From NCBI GenBank assembly GCA_036971615.1, contig JAYKKR010000016.1, forward strand, positions 124,001 through 188,000: a stretch of DNA of 64,000 bases. The letters are read 5' to 3'. This DNA is from Amyloporia xantha (taxonomy: Eukaryota; Basidiomycota; Agaricomycetes; Polyporales; Adustoporiaceae). The notes under the pieces are model-generated. The model was not told where the DNA came from, made no database searches, and worked only from the letters and a program-made list of their open reading frames with translations. Shown piece after piece: positions 10,758 through 21,474 of this stretch. Every line of letters begins with the position of its first letter. Within the stretch, counting starts at the first letter, position 1. Both the position numbers and the translations under genes were made by a program.

Positions 10758-11558
10758 GGCCAGCCTCGCTCCTCGGGGAAGTCAAGAAGCTAGCAGACGC
10801 TTCTCCCGACCTCCGTGGTTGCTCGGGATTTCGATATCGTTGTCCGCTGTGCTATCGGACGCCAGTCCCTGCGAACTTGGAAAATCCAGTCAAGCTGGGT
10901 CATGGCGGCGTGCGGCGCCACACGGTTCCATTCATTCAAAGTTTCTGAAAAAAGTGCAGCGCCTGTAACGTCAACCTAGACAAGACTATTCAAACGCAGA
11001 TCCCTTCTTCTCGAGACAAACGAATGGATTGCTTTGACAAGACACGCTCGATTGATTACACTTCTTCCATACCACGTATGACAGGGCGACTATCGCCACG
11101 AGCATGAAAACACGAAAAACTATAAGGAATGTACGCTACAAATCGTCAACGAGCATTGAGCGAGGCGAGATAGGCACCGGATAAGCAGAGTAGTACCGGT
11201 GGCCACTAGTACATTGTACGCTATTGGGGGGAATTGAATACCAAGTCATGAAGCAGCATGCAGCTGTACAAGGGAAGAATGTCCGGTGGAAAGCTGGCAT
11301 CGGGCCTAGTCTACATACAACACGCACACACCCCTTTACGGCAGACACAACGCTGCCAGAAAGGACGCGTGCCCCGGCGGCAGTGCCCAATGGGGCATAA
11401 TGCGCCAGGCGGTTCGTTAAACGAGCACGATCCGCTGCGAGGAATGTTCGCAGCAGAACCCTCGTGCGCGGCAGGCAGGGTAAGCGAGGACGTGGACATG
11501 CGAAAGTCGGGCAGTCGGGCCCGCGGTGGGCGAGGCGAGCTAGCTGGCGGGGGGTGGA

Positions 11559-12366
11559 TTACGTCCTGCTGTTCGGTTCGACGGGCGACATCGTCTTCCG
11601 CCGGTGACCGGACACCGCGTTCCAGTACGGGCCCTGCTTGCTGCGCAGGCCCTGGAGCAGGTTGTAGATCACGCGTCGCACCTGCGGCATGAACAGGTCC
11701 AGGGTCTGCGGGGAGGGGTCCTCGCCGAGACAGCTCTCGAGGACACCGCGCAGGTCGGTGACGGTGGCAAACAGGTCACTGGAAAAAGAGCAAGCTCGTC
11801 AGCATGCTGGACGGCGCTCGAAGGAAGCAGACAGGAGGGAAGAGGACTGTCAGCTGGATGCGGCCCCGGGAGAAGCGCGGCTGGACGCCCAGTGGCGGCA
11901 GGGGACACCTTCCCCACAGAAGATCGGGCAATTGCCGAGACTCGCGAGCGTCCCTGCCGAAGCACGCCTATTCCGGTGGGCGCGGAGGTCTGGCGTCACT
12001 CTCCGCGACCGTCGCAGTAGCGCACCCGACAAGACGCGCTTTGGACGTAAACAAGCCGCGTAGAGGCCCACTAGAACGTGCAGACGCAGCGAACAGAAAA
12101 ATCGAGACTAACCTCATGTCGACCTGATGCCGCCAGAAGACATTCACGGTGGTGTTGAATTGCTGGCCGACAAGCACGAACGCGTCGCTGACCTGCTGCT
12201 CGGTCGCTTGGCGCATGCCCCAGAGATGCAGCACTTCCTGTAGCTGCTTCGTCAGGCCCAGGAGCCGTGACACCGCGCTATGCACGTCCGAAGGCGTCGT
12301 CGGTCGCGAGTTCGGGCGAGACGAGGCGGGCGATTGCAGTGGTGAGGAGGGCTGGTGGGACACCAT
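11559..12366 (-). CDS. Bud6/Aip3 N-terminal-domain protein, truncated, copy 2
   Basis: Exons 12113-12366 and 11559-11778 with a 334-nt intron give the same 157-aa product as copy 1. Only silent differences were noticed in the coding exons (for example in the codons near 12205). The 5' side differs: the GTAAGT donor that could serve an upstream exon in copy 1 is changed here to GTCTGT. A 2-bp deletion also shifts the frame of that upstream extension. This copy can therefore only start at the MVSHQPSS methionine, which supports that start for both. The TATA box is retained. Whether one or both copies are transcribed cannot be told from sequence. Confidence 0.8.
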
Positions 12367-12693
12367 CGTCAGTTTCAAGATAACGGTGAACGAGACCACA
12401 ACTGACTGAATCGGGGGTGACGGGGCTGCCGCTGCGTCGCCAGCTTCTGCCTGTTGCCGTGCGCACGTAGATAGACGGCACAGACTGGCGACTCTTGGAC
12501 TGGGGAGATGACTGCATGGCGGAGGCGGGGACGGGGCGGAAAGGCAGCAGGAGGGACATGCACAGGTATCTGGAGGAACGTTAGGTGGTGGTGGGAGTGA
12601 AGAAGAGGACGTCGCAAGGATGAAATAGGCAGAGCGACTCGCAGCAGAGGGACGAAGCGAACTGAGGTGAGAGGGCAGTTAGGGCCCGGGCCA

Positions 12694-12703
12694 ATATATA
12701 TAA
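12694..12703 (-). promoter_or_regulatory. TATA box of Bud6-like copy 2
   Basis: Same TATATATA element as in copy 1, on the minus strand upstream of the copy 2 gene, although the DNA immediately upstream has a copy-specific 13-bp insertion. Confidence 0.45.
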
Positions 12704-12779
12704 CACCATAGATGGGAGAACAATCAGAGTCAACCTCGCTCGTTGCAAGCTCCGATCGGAAAGCGCCCGGCAGCTCGAG

Positions 12780-15745
12780 TCGGTGCCCGATTCGGACTAG
12801 AACGCCTCTCAGAAGTGCGGCACCAACGGCAATCGTCTCCGTCGACTACGGACTCCGGCGTCCACGCAACGACCACCATACTTAGGCCGCTATGTGTACG
12901 TCTCGTATTTCCTACTCTTCAGCACCAGCACCCCAGAGAACGTCCTGGGCGACCTGCATGAGTCAGGCATTCGATTGTGTTCTCCACAATGCCGTGCTGC
13001 GCGCGGCTGCGCTCGACTCACACAGGCAGCCGTCTGAATCTGGCATGCCCACCGGCGTCCGCGCCGTCCACGGGGCTGCCGATAGCATATGTGCTGCTGT
13101 TATCATGCCGCCACGCGTCGCCGCTTCTCTTGCACTACGTGATCACCGGCCATTCTGATAAGTCCGTCTTGGGCAGAAGATAGCTTCTGAATAGGTACCC
13201 ATAACGCACGTATAAGGTAATCAAGTTTGTGGGGTAGCAGAACAGAATTACTCCGAGTCCATCTCCCCTCCAGCGCCGTATCGACGTGTCTAAAACACAC
13301 GTACTCATGGTGTTGAGTGGCTCTCTTGTGTAGCAGAGGAGCTATCAAGCTGTATCGCACTAGCAGAGTTTCCAGTATACGGAGAACAATTGGACAATGC
13401 CCTATTATTTTACACGGTATCCACTTGACTGCTAAAGAGACTACAAGGATGAACAGCACACAATTAAGCTGTGGATATCATACACTACGGTGAGGCGCGG
13501 CGTCTGCGATATCCTGAAACAACACGTTCACTGGCCAAGCCTCCGGCACTGCCCCGAGCGCCAGCTAAACAGTCACTAGAGAAACCGACCTACTCGATCG
13601 CAAGCTGGCGCCCGCGAATTGAGTCCACACCGTGGCCCATCCCGTCTCGAAGTCGCGCGAATTCGAAGCCGCCGCCGTGTCCGAGAACAGTGGTGCTGAC
13701 CAACCTCTGCTCGCTCGGGATTCTCGAGCGTTTCGCGACGGCTTACACCCGCTGAGGGCGACTTCTTGAACGGAGGAACGACCGGAGGGAAGCACGTATG
13801 ATGTTATTATCCTGAGCTTTTCGTATGTGCTGGTCATAGGGGCGCGAGGGGGACAGCTCGGTCGGCGATCTGCTGCTTCCGGGTGCTTCGGCGATCTAGC
13901 AATTGTGAGGGAGGGGCGACCTGGCTTCGGTGTACGCCGTCAGTCGGAGGTGTCTTTCGCCGAGGGGCGGGAGCTTTAAGGTGTAGACCGTGACGGACGG
14001 GAAGAGCTAGCCGAGGCCGCCGATACATAAATGGCTTCGCAGTTGAGGGAATCGGTGTACAGAGTATTCACGTTCATTCAGGAGCTTACACAGCACAGCT
14101 GTGGCATGCGCATTGCGCCTTCTGACAAATCCTCAAAAGCACCGATTGGGTGGATCGTCGTTCCGCGCATACTTACGTGGTATGCCCTGCCCACGTCCTT
14201 CCTATGTACAGTCAGCGACGGACATGGAAGAGGGAACACTGAGCTTGCTGCCGAGGCGACGCATAAGATGACTCGAGCTAGTTGCTGCGAGGCCATGACT
14301 AACGACGATAGCATTGGATATGGACGTCATCGTGACCCACATAGTAGGTAATCAATCAACAAATGTCCTATGAAGGAAGTCGCTGACATTCGAGACGTCT
14401 CCACTCGAGGAAAATTTCGCGACGATCAGTCGGTCAATGCGATGGCGGCGGCGGGGGAAGCGCGGAACAGATCATGTGCCAATCTGTAACAACCCACCGA
14501 GAGTGAAACCGTAGACGAGTCGGTCGGTGATAATGCTGCACCGTGGTTCGGCATGGAGAGGACGGCGATGGACGGCGAGAACATGATGTCTGCGACGCTA
14601 GTGAGCCCGCATCATCGTAGCATCTTCGTAGCATCTTGACATGGGCAGTGCGGAAATCTCACAAGCGACGATCACTCTCTGTGATGCAGAGATACAGATC
14701 ATCGAAAGATGGTGGCGCTGTAGCGTCGTCGGTGGGCGCCTGCGAGGCCGGCGGAGACGTGTCGTTGTGTCGAGCGTATGAAATATCGTCGCAAGGCACC
14801 TCCGAGCACCGACGGAGGCCCTGTAACCCGTCGTGCGCGGGGCGATGCTCGAAGTTTGTGCTCACAATCGTGCGGCACATTTGCTAGGTGCATTCCCTTG
14901 CGCATGTTGCACAAGTATTTGCGAATGGCGAAAACATACCGCTACTTTGATCACATCACGTTGTCGTAGACAGAAGGATCAACGGCCTCATGCCCACTCT
15001 AGGCTAGCTACAGTGCTGCTACACGCAATCATTGCATGCGCAACACACCGCCAGAGACCGCTCGCTGTCATGCAGCAACCTAAGAAAGTACGGGGGCGAT
15101 CGTCGTCGAGTTGGTGGTGTGTCAGTGATAGTCTGATATGGAAGAACTTGCACGAAAGGATGAGAAGATGTTGGAAGAAGGTATCCGGCAGGCGAGGATT
15201 CGAGCAACAGATGCAACTTCATGTAACTTCATGCTATGAACGCGATCCGACAGTCACCCAGCAACGGCAACCTGCATTTCACATCGATGAAGCGAGCGCG
15301 ATAGTGGCACGTGCCCCAATCAAGGCTCCGAATGGAAGTCAGCTGAGACAAGAATCACAGGATAGGGGGATTTTAGGTTCCGATAAGGAAGTATTCGATC
15401 GCCGACTCATCCAGCGGATGTACGTCATTGAGATCGGTACTACTGAGCCTGTCCTCGACCTGTACCAATTCAGTCTCAACGCTATTTTGTGGGCCAGTCT
15501 GCAATATCAAGACCATGTTCCAGTTCTGTATCCTGCTCGGAGCATTCAGCACTCAGCGCAAGAAGACACACATTGCACCTCTCTGACACGACTCAGCTCT
15601 TGGGCACGCGGTCTTCATCGTCACTCGAGACGGCTTCCGCCCATCGACTTCCGCGCGGAAGGGTTCATTCGACGATGACGCTGACACCCTCAGCCCGCGC
15701 GGAATGACGGATACTCTCTGGCGCATCATCCGCGGACCAGCCCTC
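12780..15745. other. Gap, no recognised gene
   Basis: The longest opening is a plus-strand ORF at 14833-15678 (281 codons) without recognisable domains or splice support. Its Arg/Cys/His-rich start looks non-coding, while its middle (about 15160-15500) is more coding-like. Other ORFs are short and mutually overlapping. No tRNA or clear transposon was seen. Confidence 0.45.
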
Positions 15746-15751
15746 GAGCGC

Positions 15752-15758
15752 ATATAAG
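15752..15758 (+). promoter_or_regulatory. TATA box of the small PP1-motif gene
   Basis: ATATAAG about 90 bp upstream of the first in-frame ATG (15844). It fits a core promoter driving the gene at 15844-16259. Confidence 0.45.
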
Positions 15759-15843
15759 CACGTACTCGCACTCTGGAAGTTTCGCCAGGGGACTTACTTT
15801 AGCCGCACTGAAGCCCACTCGTCGCATCCAGTCTTGTGCCTCT

Positions 15844-16259
15844 GTGACTTTGACGAACGTCTTCGCCCTCCGCAATTTCGCTGCTGCCGCCGCCGCCAAC
15901 GCCATGCGTGTCAAGAGCTGCCTGAAGCACGGCTCGTACCCTCCGTCTCCTCAGTCCGAGGTCGACGCCGACTTCGGCGAGACAAAAGTGGTATTCACGG
16001 AGCGAAGGAAATCAGTCACCTTCAGCACAGATGGAGAGGAAGATATCAAGGAAGAAGTCTTCTATGCGGACGATTGGGACCGCTCACCCATTGAGATGAC
16101 ACGTAAACTGAATTACCGGTAAGCCCCCTCGATGCTCTTGAAGCTAATCCTTCCTGATAATTCTGCAGGGATATGCTGGAATTGATGGAGTTGCGCCTAT
16201 CCCTTCCTCGCATCCGCCTTCCAGGCAGGCAACGAAGCGGCTCTTCGGATTCAGACTAG
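15844..16259 (+). CDS. Small conserved-type protein with a KSVTF (PP1-docking-like) motif
   Basis: Exons 15844-16118 and 16169-16259 (50-nt intron, GTAAGC to CTGCAG) give 121 aa. A second ATG at 15904 would give 101 aa and removes an Ala-rich stretch. The sequence is acidic, with CLKHGSYPPSP, then RRKSVTFSTD, then DDWDRSPIEM and YRDMLELMEL near the end. KSVTF (residues 56-60 of the long form) fits the K/R-x-V-x-F motif by which many proteins bind protein phosphatase 1. The SVTF plus DDWDRSP plus LELMEL arrangement resembles small uncharacterised basidiomycete proteins. The PP1 link is inference from a short motif. It ends in a Ser/Asp-rich tail. Confidence 0.8.
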
Positions 16260-17450
16260 GCCGACATTTTCGCCCAGGATATTGACCGTCAGTTCTGACA
16301 TTCGTGCCCTTCTTGACTTTGATGCCAAGTGTTTTTGAGCTGTATCATTACCGCTTTCTCCTGTTTAGTTCTAACCCCTACTTGTCTCGCGACTCTTGTG
16401 TATAGTGTGGATCTGTATAACGTGTACAATAACGGCTTGATATTTCTCTTGTTGAAGCGAATCTCACTACGCCGTGTTATATTTTTGCAATCATCTCGTG
16501 GTTGGATCACAAATTTAGTAAAGCGTGGATATCGGATGGGTTGTGCGGTAGTCCTTTCGGCTTCCAGTAGGAACAAAAGCCCGCCACACCTTGCATCTAT
16601 CTATCGAACATCATACGTTAGATCCTACCTGCTGCTGCTGCTGTAGAAAACTCAATACAGCATTGCTTACTGTCACATGACATGAAGAACACCGAGTATG
16701 CATGTCGAAAGGAGTAGTGTCGCGTATACAACTCGACGTAAGAAACATGGATGTATATTACATGTTTAAAACATGTTTTTTACAAGTAAAAAACACGGGC
16801 CAAAACTATTCATGTGTATAATGTCATTAAGTCAGGACACGTGACGCTTTCCGTGAAGCAGCGACTCTATGCATAGATAGAGGCCCACCGCACTGAAATA
16901 AGCAATTCGTTTAGATATGTTCACAATATTGGAGGATGCAATGCGCCTTGGAACACCTCTATGCCTAAAGTTCTGCTATCCTGGACATTGGCAAGTCCAG
17001 GCGCGAGACGATGCGCATCCGGCAGATGCCGAAGTGTGTGAGATCTCGACGATCGTGTCTCGAATCTTGGCAATAACTCACTCAAATTCATATTTCCACC
17101 TCTAATACCGGCTCAGAGCACAACTTTGTATGTTCCAAGGCATTTTGAAACCTATGGTCCACCCAGTGCGTCTCCACAGCCCTTTGCGCCGCAGGCAGAG
17201 AAATAGCACGTGACGTGTGTTTAAAACGTAAAAAACACCTGTATATAACTAACATAAAACCAGGACTTACTTACATACCGTTTTAAACAGCCAATTAGTT
17301 TCATACGCAACACTAGAAAGGAGGACCTTATTGAGAATGCCACCTGGATTATCTTCTGCGCCAACCCTATAGGGAGCTGACGGGGATTAAGAATGTGAAG
17401 TTCGAAATAGTCCCGAGCTGTGGCTGGTATGTTTTCGCATGTCATGAACT
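16260..17450. other. AT-rich gap with palindromes
   Basis: No gene recognised. It contains a (CTG)5 run near 16629, two adjacent perfect palindromes at 16760-16794 and a related TTTAAAAC...GTAAAAAACAC motif at about 17219-17237. Confidence 0.5.
16760..16794. repeat. Two overlapping perfect palindromes
   Basis: ACATGTTT-A-AAACATGT (16760-16776) overlaps by two bases a second inverted repeat with 9-bp arms, GTTTTTTAC and GTAAAAAAC, and a 2-bp centre (16775-16794). Confidence 0.8.
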
Positions 17451-17453
17451 TCT

Positions 17454-17500
17454 CGGATGGGCCCCCACCTCCCGAAGACGATGGGAAGGAGCCTGCGCGA
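17454..17500. repeat. Dispersed about 47-bp motif, partner at 56837-56886
   Basis: CTCGGATGGGCCCCC, then a CTCC(C/T)GAAG core, then GATGGG and AGGAGCCTGC occur in the same order in both places with a few substitutions and one or two gaps. It lies directly beside the degraded inverted copy. Confidence 0.55.
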
Positions 17501-17502
17501 CT

Positions 17503-17941
17503 CCTAGCTTGATTGGGGTTCCAAGTTTGGTGGGGCTGGCGTCCGATAGCACAACGGACATCGGTATCCCGAGCAACCACGGAGGTCGGGAGAAGCATCT
17601 GCTAGCTTCTTGACTTCCCCGAGGAGCGAGGCTGGCCCTGGGCCAGTACGAGTGGTCAGATAATGTCCGGGGATCCACACGAGCTCCTGAAGCTCATATG
17701 CATTTACCGTATACGGGGACGGGCTTCAGAGCGCTGTGTCACGTAGCCTGAGATACGCCGGCATATCATGCAGCGGCCTGGATATCATATGTCATACAGA
17801 GGATCCTCGTGTGCGATGCTAGTAGGACGTGGGCACCCAGGTACCGGACCTCGAGGTTTCCAGTTTTGACTCTGAGGACGTGGAGGCCTGGAAGGGAAGT
17901 CTCTCGCATCCTATACGGACCATTCCGTTTACCGGCGCAGA
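17503..17941. pseudogene. Degraded inverted third copy of the left part of the duplicated block
   Basis: Read on the plus strand, this segment matches the reverse complement of about 330-735 in copy 1. Shared landmarks are GGCGTCCGATAGCAC, CGGAGGTCGGGAGAAGC, the GATCCACACGAGC region and TCCGTTTACCGGCGC. The ORF conserved in copies 1 and 2 is interrupted here by a stop after HVA. Many substitutions make it the oldest of the three. It does not include the Bud6-like exons. Confidence 0.8.
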
Positions 17942-18216
17942 CATCGATGTTGTCAATAACGGATAGATGTCTTTCGCAATGAGCTTGGCTGGCGCTGAAC
18001 TTTCGTTCATGGCATTTTGAATGGAGCGGTTCTGTCAGTCTGACAACATAAAGAACGAGGAAACATGATTAATTGATTCCTGGTACACGACCGAGATGAT
18101 CACGTGTCGGTGGTACGCGTCATATGCACTACGCGTCCCCCGATCGAGTGTAAAATCGCCATCATGCACTCCGTCTAATCCTTCCCTGGTCAGGATCATA
18201 CTTAAGCATCTCAGCT

Positions 18217-19058
18217 ATGGCGAAACAACCCAAGCGTGGGTCCTTCATCGTATTGGAGGGCCTCGACAGATCCGGCAAGAGCACCCAAGCAGCCCTCCTC
18301 GAGGCGCGTCTGAAGAGCGCAGGCAGCGATGTGAAGCTGATGAAGTTTCCCGGTAGGCAGCATTTGTATTCCTCGGAGCTTGCAGGCGTGTGTCACCGCG
18401 ATCCCTACCACAGACCGCACGACGCCCATCGGGAAGATGATCGACTCATACCTGCGCTCGCAAGCCGACCTCGACGACCGCGCGATCCACCTGCTCTTCT
18501 CCGCTAACCGCTGGGAGCTCGCGTGCGTACCACACTTCCCCCTCCTTCATTGATTTCTGCGGCTTCAGGCCAACTGCTACTCACGCCACCTTCACCCACA
18601 GATCAACGATCGAGGCGACGCTCCGCGCAGGGACGACGATCGTGTGCGACCGGTACGCGTTCTCCGGGATCGCGTTCTCCTTCTCCAAGGACGCCGGGCT
18701 CACATACGAGTGGTGCCGCGCGCCCGACGTCGGGCTGCCCGCGCCGGACCTCACCCTCTTCCTGGACGTCGCGCCGGACACAGTCAAGGCACGTGGCGGG
18801 TTCGGCGAGGAGCGGTACGAGCGGGAGGAGGTGCAGCGGCGAGTGAAGGAGGCGTTCGAGCGGATCGGGGAGGAGATGGGGGAGGGCATATTGCGCGAGG
18901 GCGCGTGGGTCATCGTGGAGGCGGATCGGGGGCAGGACGAAGTGGCGGAGATTGTTTGGGACTGGGTGAAGCCGCTGAGTGCGGGCTCGGAGCGGCCGTT
19001 GCAGCGGCTGTGGGAGGAGAAGGAGGATAAAGAGAGGAATTTCCAGCTGTACATCTAG
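18217..19058 (+). CDS. CDC8: Thymidylate kinase (dTMP kinase)
   Basis: Three exons (18217-18352, 18414-18522, 18602-19058) encode 233 aa. The enzyme phosphorylates dTMP to dTDP with ATP, an essential step in dTTP synthesis. Visible signatures are the N-terminal P-loop GLDRSGKST (about residues 13-21), KFPDRTTPIGKMIDSYL after the first intron, SANRWE, and the CDRYAFSGIAFS segment holding the DRY dTMP-binding motif. The lid region is ARGGFGEERYE. Length is close to that of eukaryotic homologs (about 210-230 aa) with a slightly longer acidic C-terminus. The start is the first ATG before the P-loop. The gene converges on CWC27, with 128 bp between the stop codons. Confidence 0.96.
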
Positions 19059-19186
19059 CGACGATACCCTGTGAGGGATAGTAAAAGAGAGCGGTCTCGT
19101 GAATATGTGTACAATACGACATGTCGTCAATCTACTGTCAGTAAGGAGGCGATGTGACCATCTCAAGCTCTCAGCTCTGCGGTTGA

Positions 19187-21273
19187 CTACCGCCTGTAGC
19201 CCCTCCTCCCGTCCTTTGCCTTCATCGCCCGCTTCCTTTCCCGTTCCTCCTCCTTCGCCCGGGCGCCCCGCTGCCGGGGATCGATTACCTCGTAATCGCG
19301 CTCTGCCTTCGCCACCTCCTCGCTGTTGTCCTTCGGGAAGTGCAACGCGTGCGTCATGAACCCCGTGTCATCATCCACCTCCATCCCCGCATCCTCTTCT
19401 CCGGGGGCCTTCTCCGGCTCCCCACCCTCGACGTCCGCACGCTGCGCCTCGGCGTCGTCTTCACCCGGCGCGGTATTCTTGATCTTGCTCCGGAAACTGC
19501 TTAGCGCCGCGAGGACATCGCCCTCGTCCCTCCGCTTGCCCTTCTTGTGCACACCGCGGCCCTTGACGTATTTCGACATTTCCTCTTCCAGGTACGACTT
19601 CTTCACCTTCTTTCTGCTGGGCTCGTCGTCGCTCTCCTCCCCTCGTCGTGCGAGCTTCCGGATCTCTGCTTCCATTTTCTCGATCTCGGTTTTACGCGCG
19701 TTGCTGTGAATAGTGAGATGCGATTCAGTACGAAAATGAGCCGCAAGGTGAGGATTCATCCGACCTCTCCGCTGCTTGCTCTTTCGCATGCCTCTCGCGA
19801 ATCTTCGTGATCTCCGTCTCCTCCTTCGATGCCTTCTTCGTCTGTGGCTGTGAGTCTGACTGTACGGACTTGTCAGTGATGATGCTCTTTTATGTATCGG
19901 GCGCGCAGAGTCCACTGACCGTACTGGCTTCATGTGCCTTCGGCTTCGATGATTTGTCCTTGACGATGGGAGGTATCAAGTCGGACACCGCGATCGGTTG
20001 CTCCGGTTCGAGCACTGTGGGCACATGGTGAGCATTCACGGTGAGAACGGACAAGATGCAGGCTTACGGTCGGGACGAACTATCGGCTTTTTCTTGAACG
20101 TGACAGGTTCCTCCTCGGCAGTTTCGTCCATGCCGAAGCTTAGCAGTTTCACGTTTCTGGATGTGCAAACAACCGGTCAATCTGTAGACCTTGGCTGACG
20201 ACCACTGTGCTTACTTTTTGGCACCCCTGCGCCGTTGCTCCTCTTCTCGTTCCCGTTGAGCTCTCTCCCTGGCTCGCATCTGTGCACGCTTTTCCTCTGC
20301 AGTGATGCGAGGGACAATGTCATCAAAAGGATTGTCTACGATGCGTATTGTCTTGATCTTTGGAGGGCTGCAAGAGTAAGTCAGATTCTAGTTTATTCGC
20401 GTCAACACGTCGGAGGACCCACTAGAGTGGCCGCTCATTTTGATCAATCTCTAGTGAATGGAACCTGAAAACTCATGCCTAACGCCGTTCAATAGGACAG
20501 AGGGGCGTACCCATTTCACCGATCTTCAGAACATCTATCATCGGGGAGCCTGAGCATGAGCCTGATTTGTGCGACTACGAAAGACTGACTGTATATGGTG
20601 TCGCCCATTACTCGACCAAATAGCGTGTGTTTGCCATGTAGTTCATCTGCGCGGTCTGGTGGAGTAGCAAGTCAGCACTGACGATATCATGGGCGTTAGC
20701 TATCTTACCGAGTGTTATGAAGAACTGGGAGTCATTAGAGTTCTTAGTCCCGTTATTGGCCATGGCCACTATGCCACGGTGTGCGAACCGCAGACGCGGG
20801 TGGATTTCATCCTCGAAAGGTTCTGAAATGGTAGACGGTCAGTAGGTAGACCATGCGCTTTATCGAACCTTCGCACCTCCGTAGAACGACTCTCCTCCAC
20901 CTCCTGTGCCTGTCTTGTCGCCTGTCTGTACAAGGAATCCAGGGACAATGCTACGAGACATAGTAGCAGTCAGGGAATGCTCTCACGTTTGCCATGGGTG
21001 AGATTTAATCGCACCGGTGGAATATAACTCCATCATAATAACCTGTAGAGCAGTTCAGACACTTCAAGTAGACATGAGAGACTTATGTAGTGCAGACCTT
21101 CCATGGCCAGAGTCAGGAAATTTCGACATGTTTTAGGAGTTTCCTGCGGTTCAGTGTTGACATTGGAGCCGGCGGTAGCGCAGACAATGACCGCATACCT
21201 TTGACCACAATTCAATATCAATTTCCCCAGCCGTGGTTTCGATGATTACCCGACCATTAGTCGGGAGAGCCAT
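19187..21273 (-). CDS. CWC27: CWC27-type spliceosomal cyclophilin
   Basis: Thirteen exons join in phase (21199-21273, 21098-21143, 21015-21042, 20877-20950, 20709-20822, 20590-20655, 20511-20534, 20423-20450, 20215-20367, 20068-20156, 19920-20014, 19765-19859, 19187-19703) to give 467 aa. The N-terminal cyclophilin domain (about 1-165) shows IIETTAGEIDIELWSKETPK, FHRIVPGFLVQTGD and NSNDSQFFITL. At the site where cyclophilin A has the drug-binding Trp, the segment ELHGKHTLFGRV has none, as is common in CWC27. The charged C-terminal half has coiled-coil character. It ends with GFMTHALHFP, then DYEVIDPR and Arg/Lys-rich sequence, as in CWC27 of the Bact spliceosome. Act: nuclear pre-mRNA splicing. 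It shares a 201-bp divergent promoter with UBC6. Confidence 0.93.
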
Positions 21274-21474
21274 TATGAGTATTCGTCACTGAATGAGATG
21301 GAATTCCCGCGAGTGAGGACGCAATTGAAACTCGAAGGCGCATCACGGATTGGGGAGATCACGAGACTCCCACATGGCGGCGTTACCAGTCTTTCACAGG
21401 TCGGGACCTGTCTGAGGTCTGTTCACCACTGTCCACCGCCACCACCACCTACTGCTCTTCAACCATCCACCACC
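21274..21474. promoter_or_regulatory. Shared divergent promoter of CWC27 and UBC6
   Basis: Only 201 bp separate the two start codons. It contains a (CCACC)-rich run before the UBC6 ATG. No clear TATA box is visible on either strand. Confidence 0.6.

Larger units (their letters stand above)
9835..12775. repeat. Segmental duplication, copy 2
   Basis: Second direct copy of block 1-2592. It differs by the 311-bp inserted element at 9981-10291, several 2-12 bp indels in its left third, and substitutions in its right end. The central 1.2 kb, including the Bud6-like exons and their intron, is practically unchanged. Confidence 0.93.

Noticed and set aside
14833..15678. 281-codon plus-strand ORF
   Set aside because: No domain, odd Cys/His/Arg composition at the start and no promoter or splice support; kept only as a note in the gap entry.
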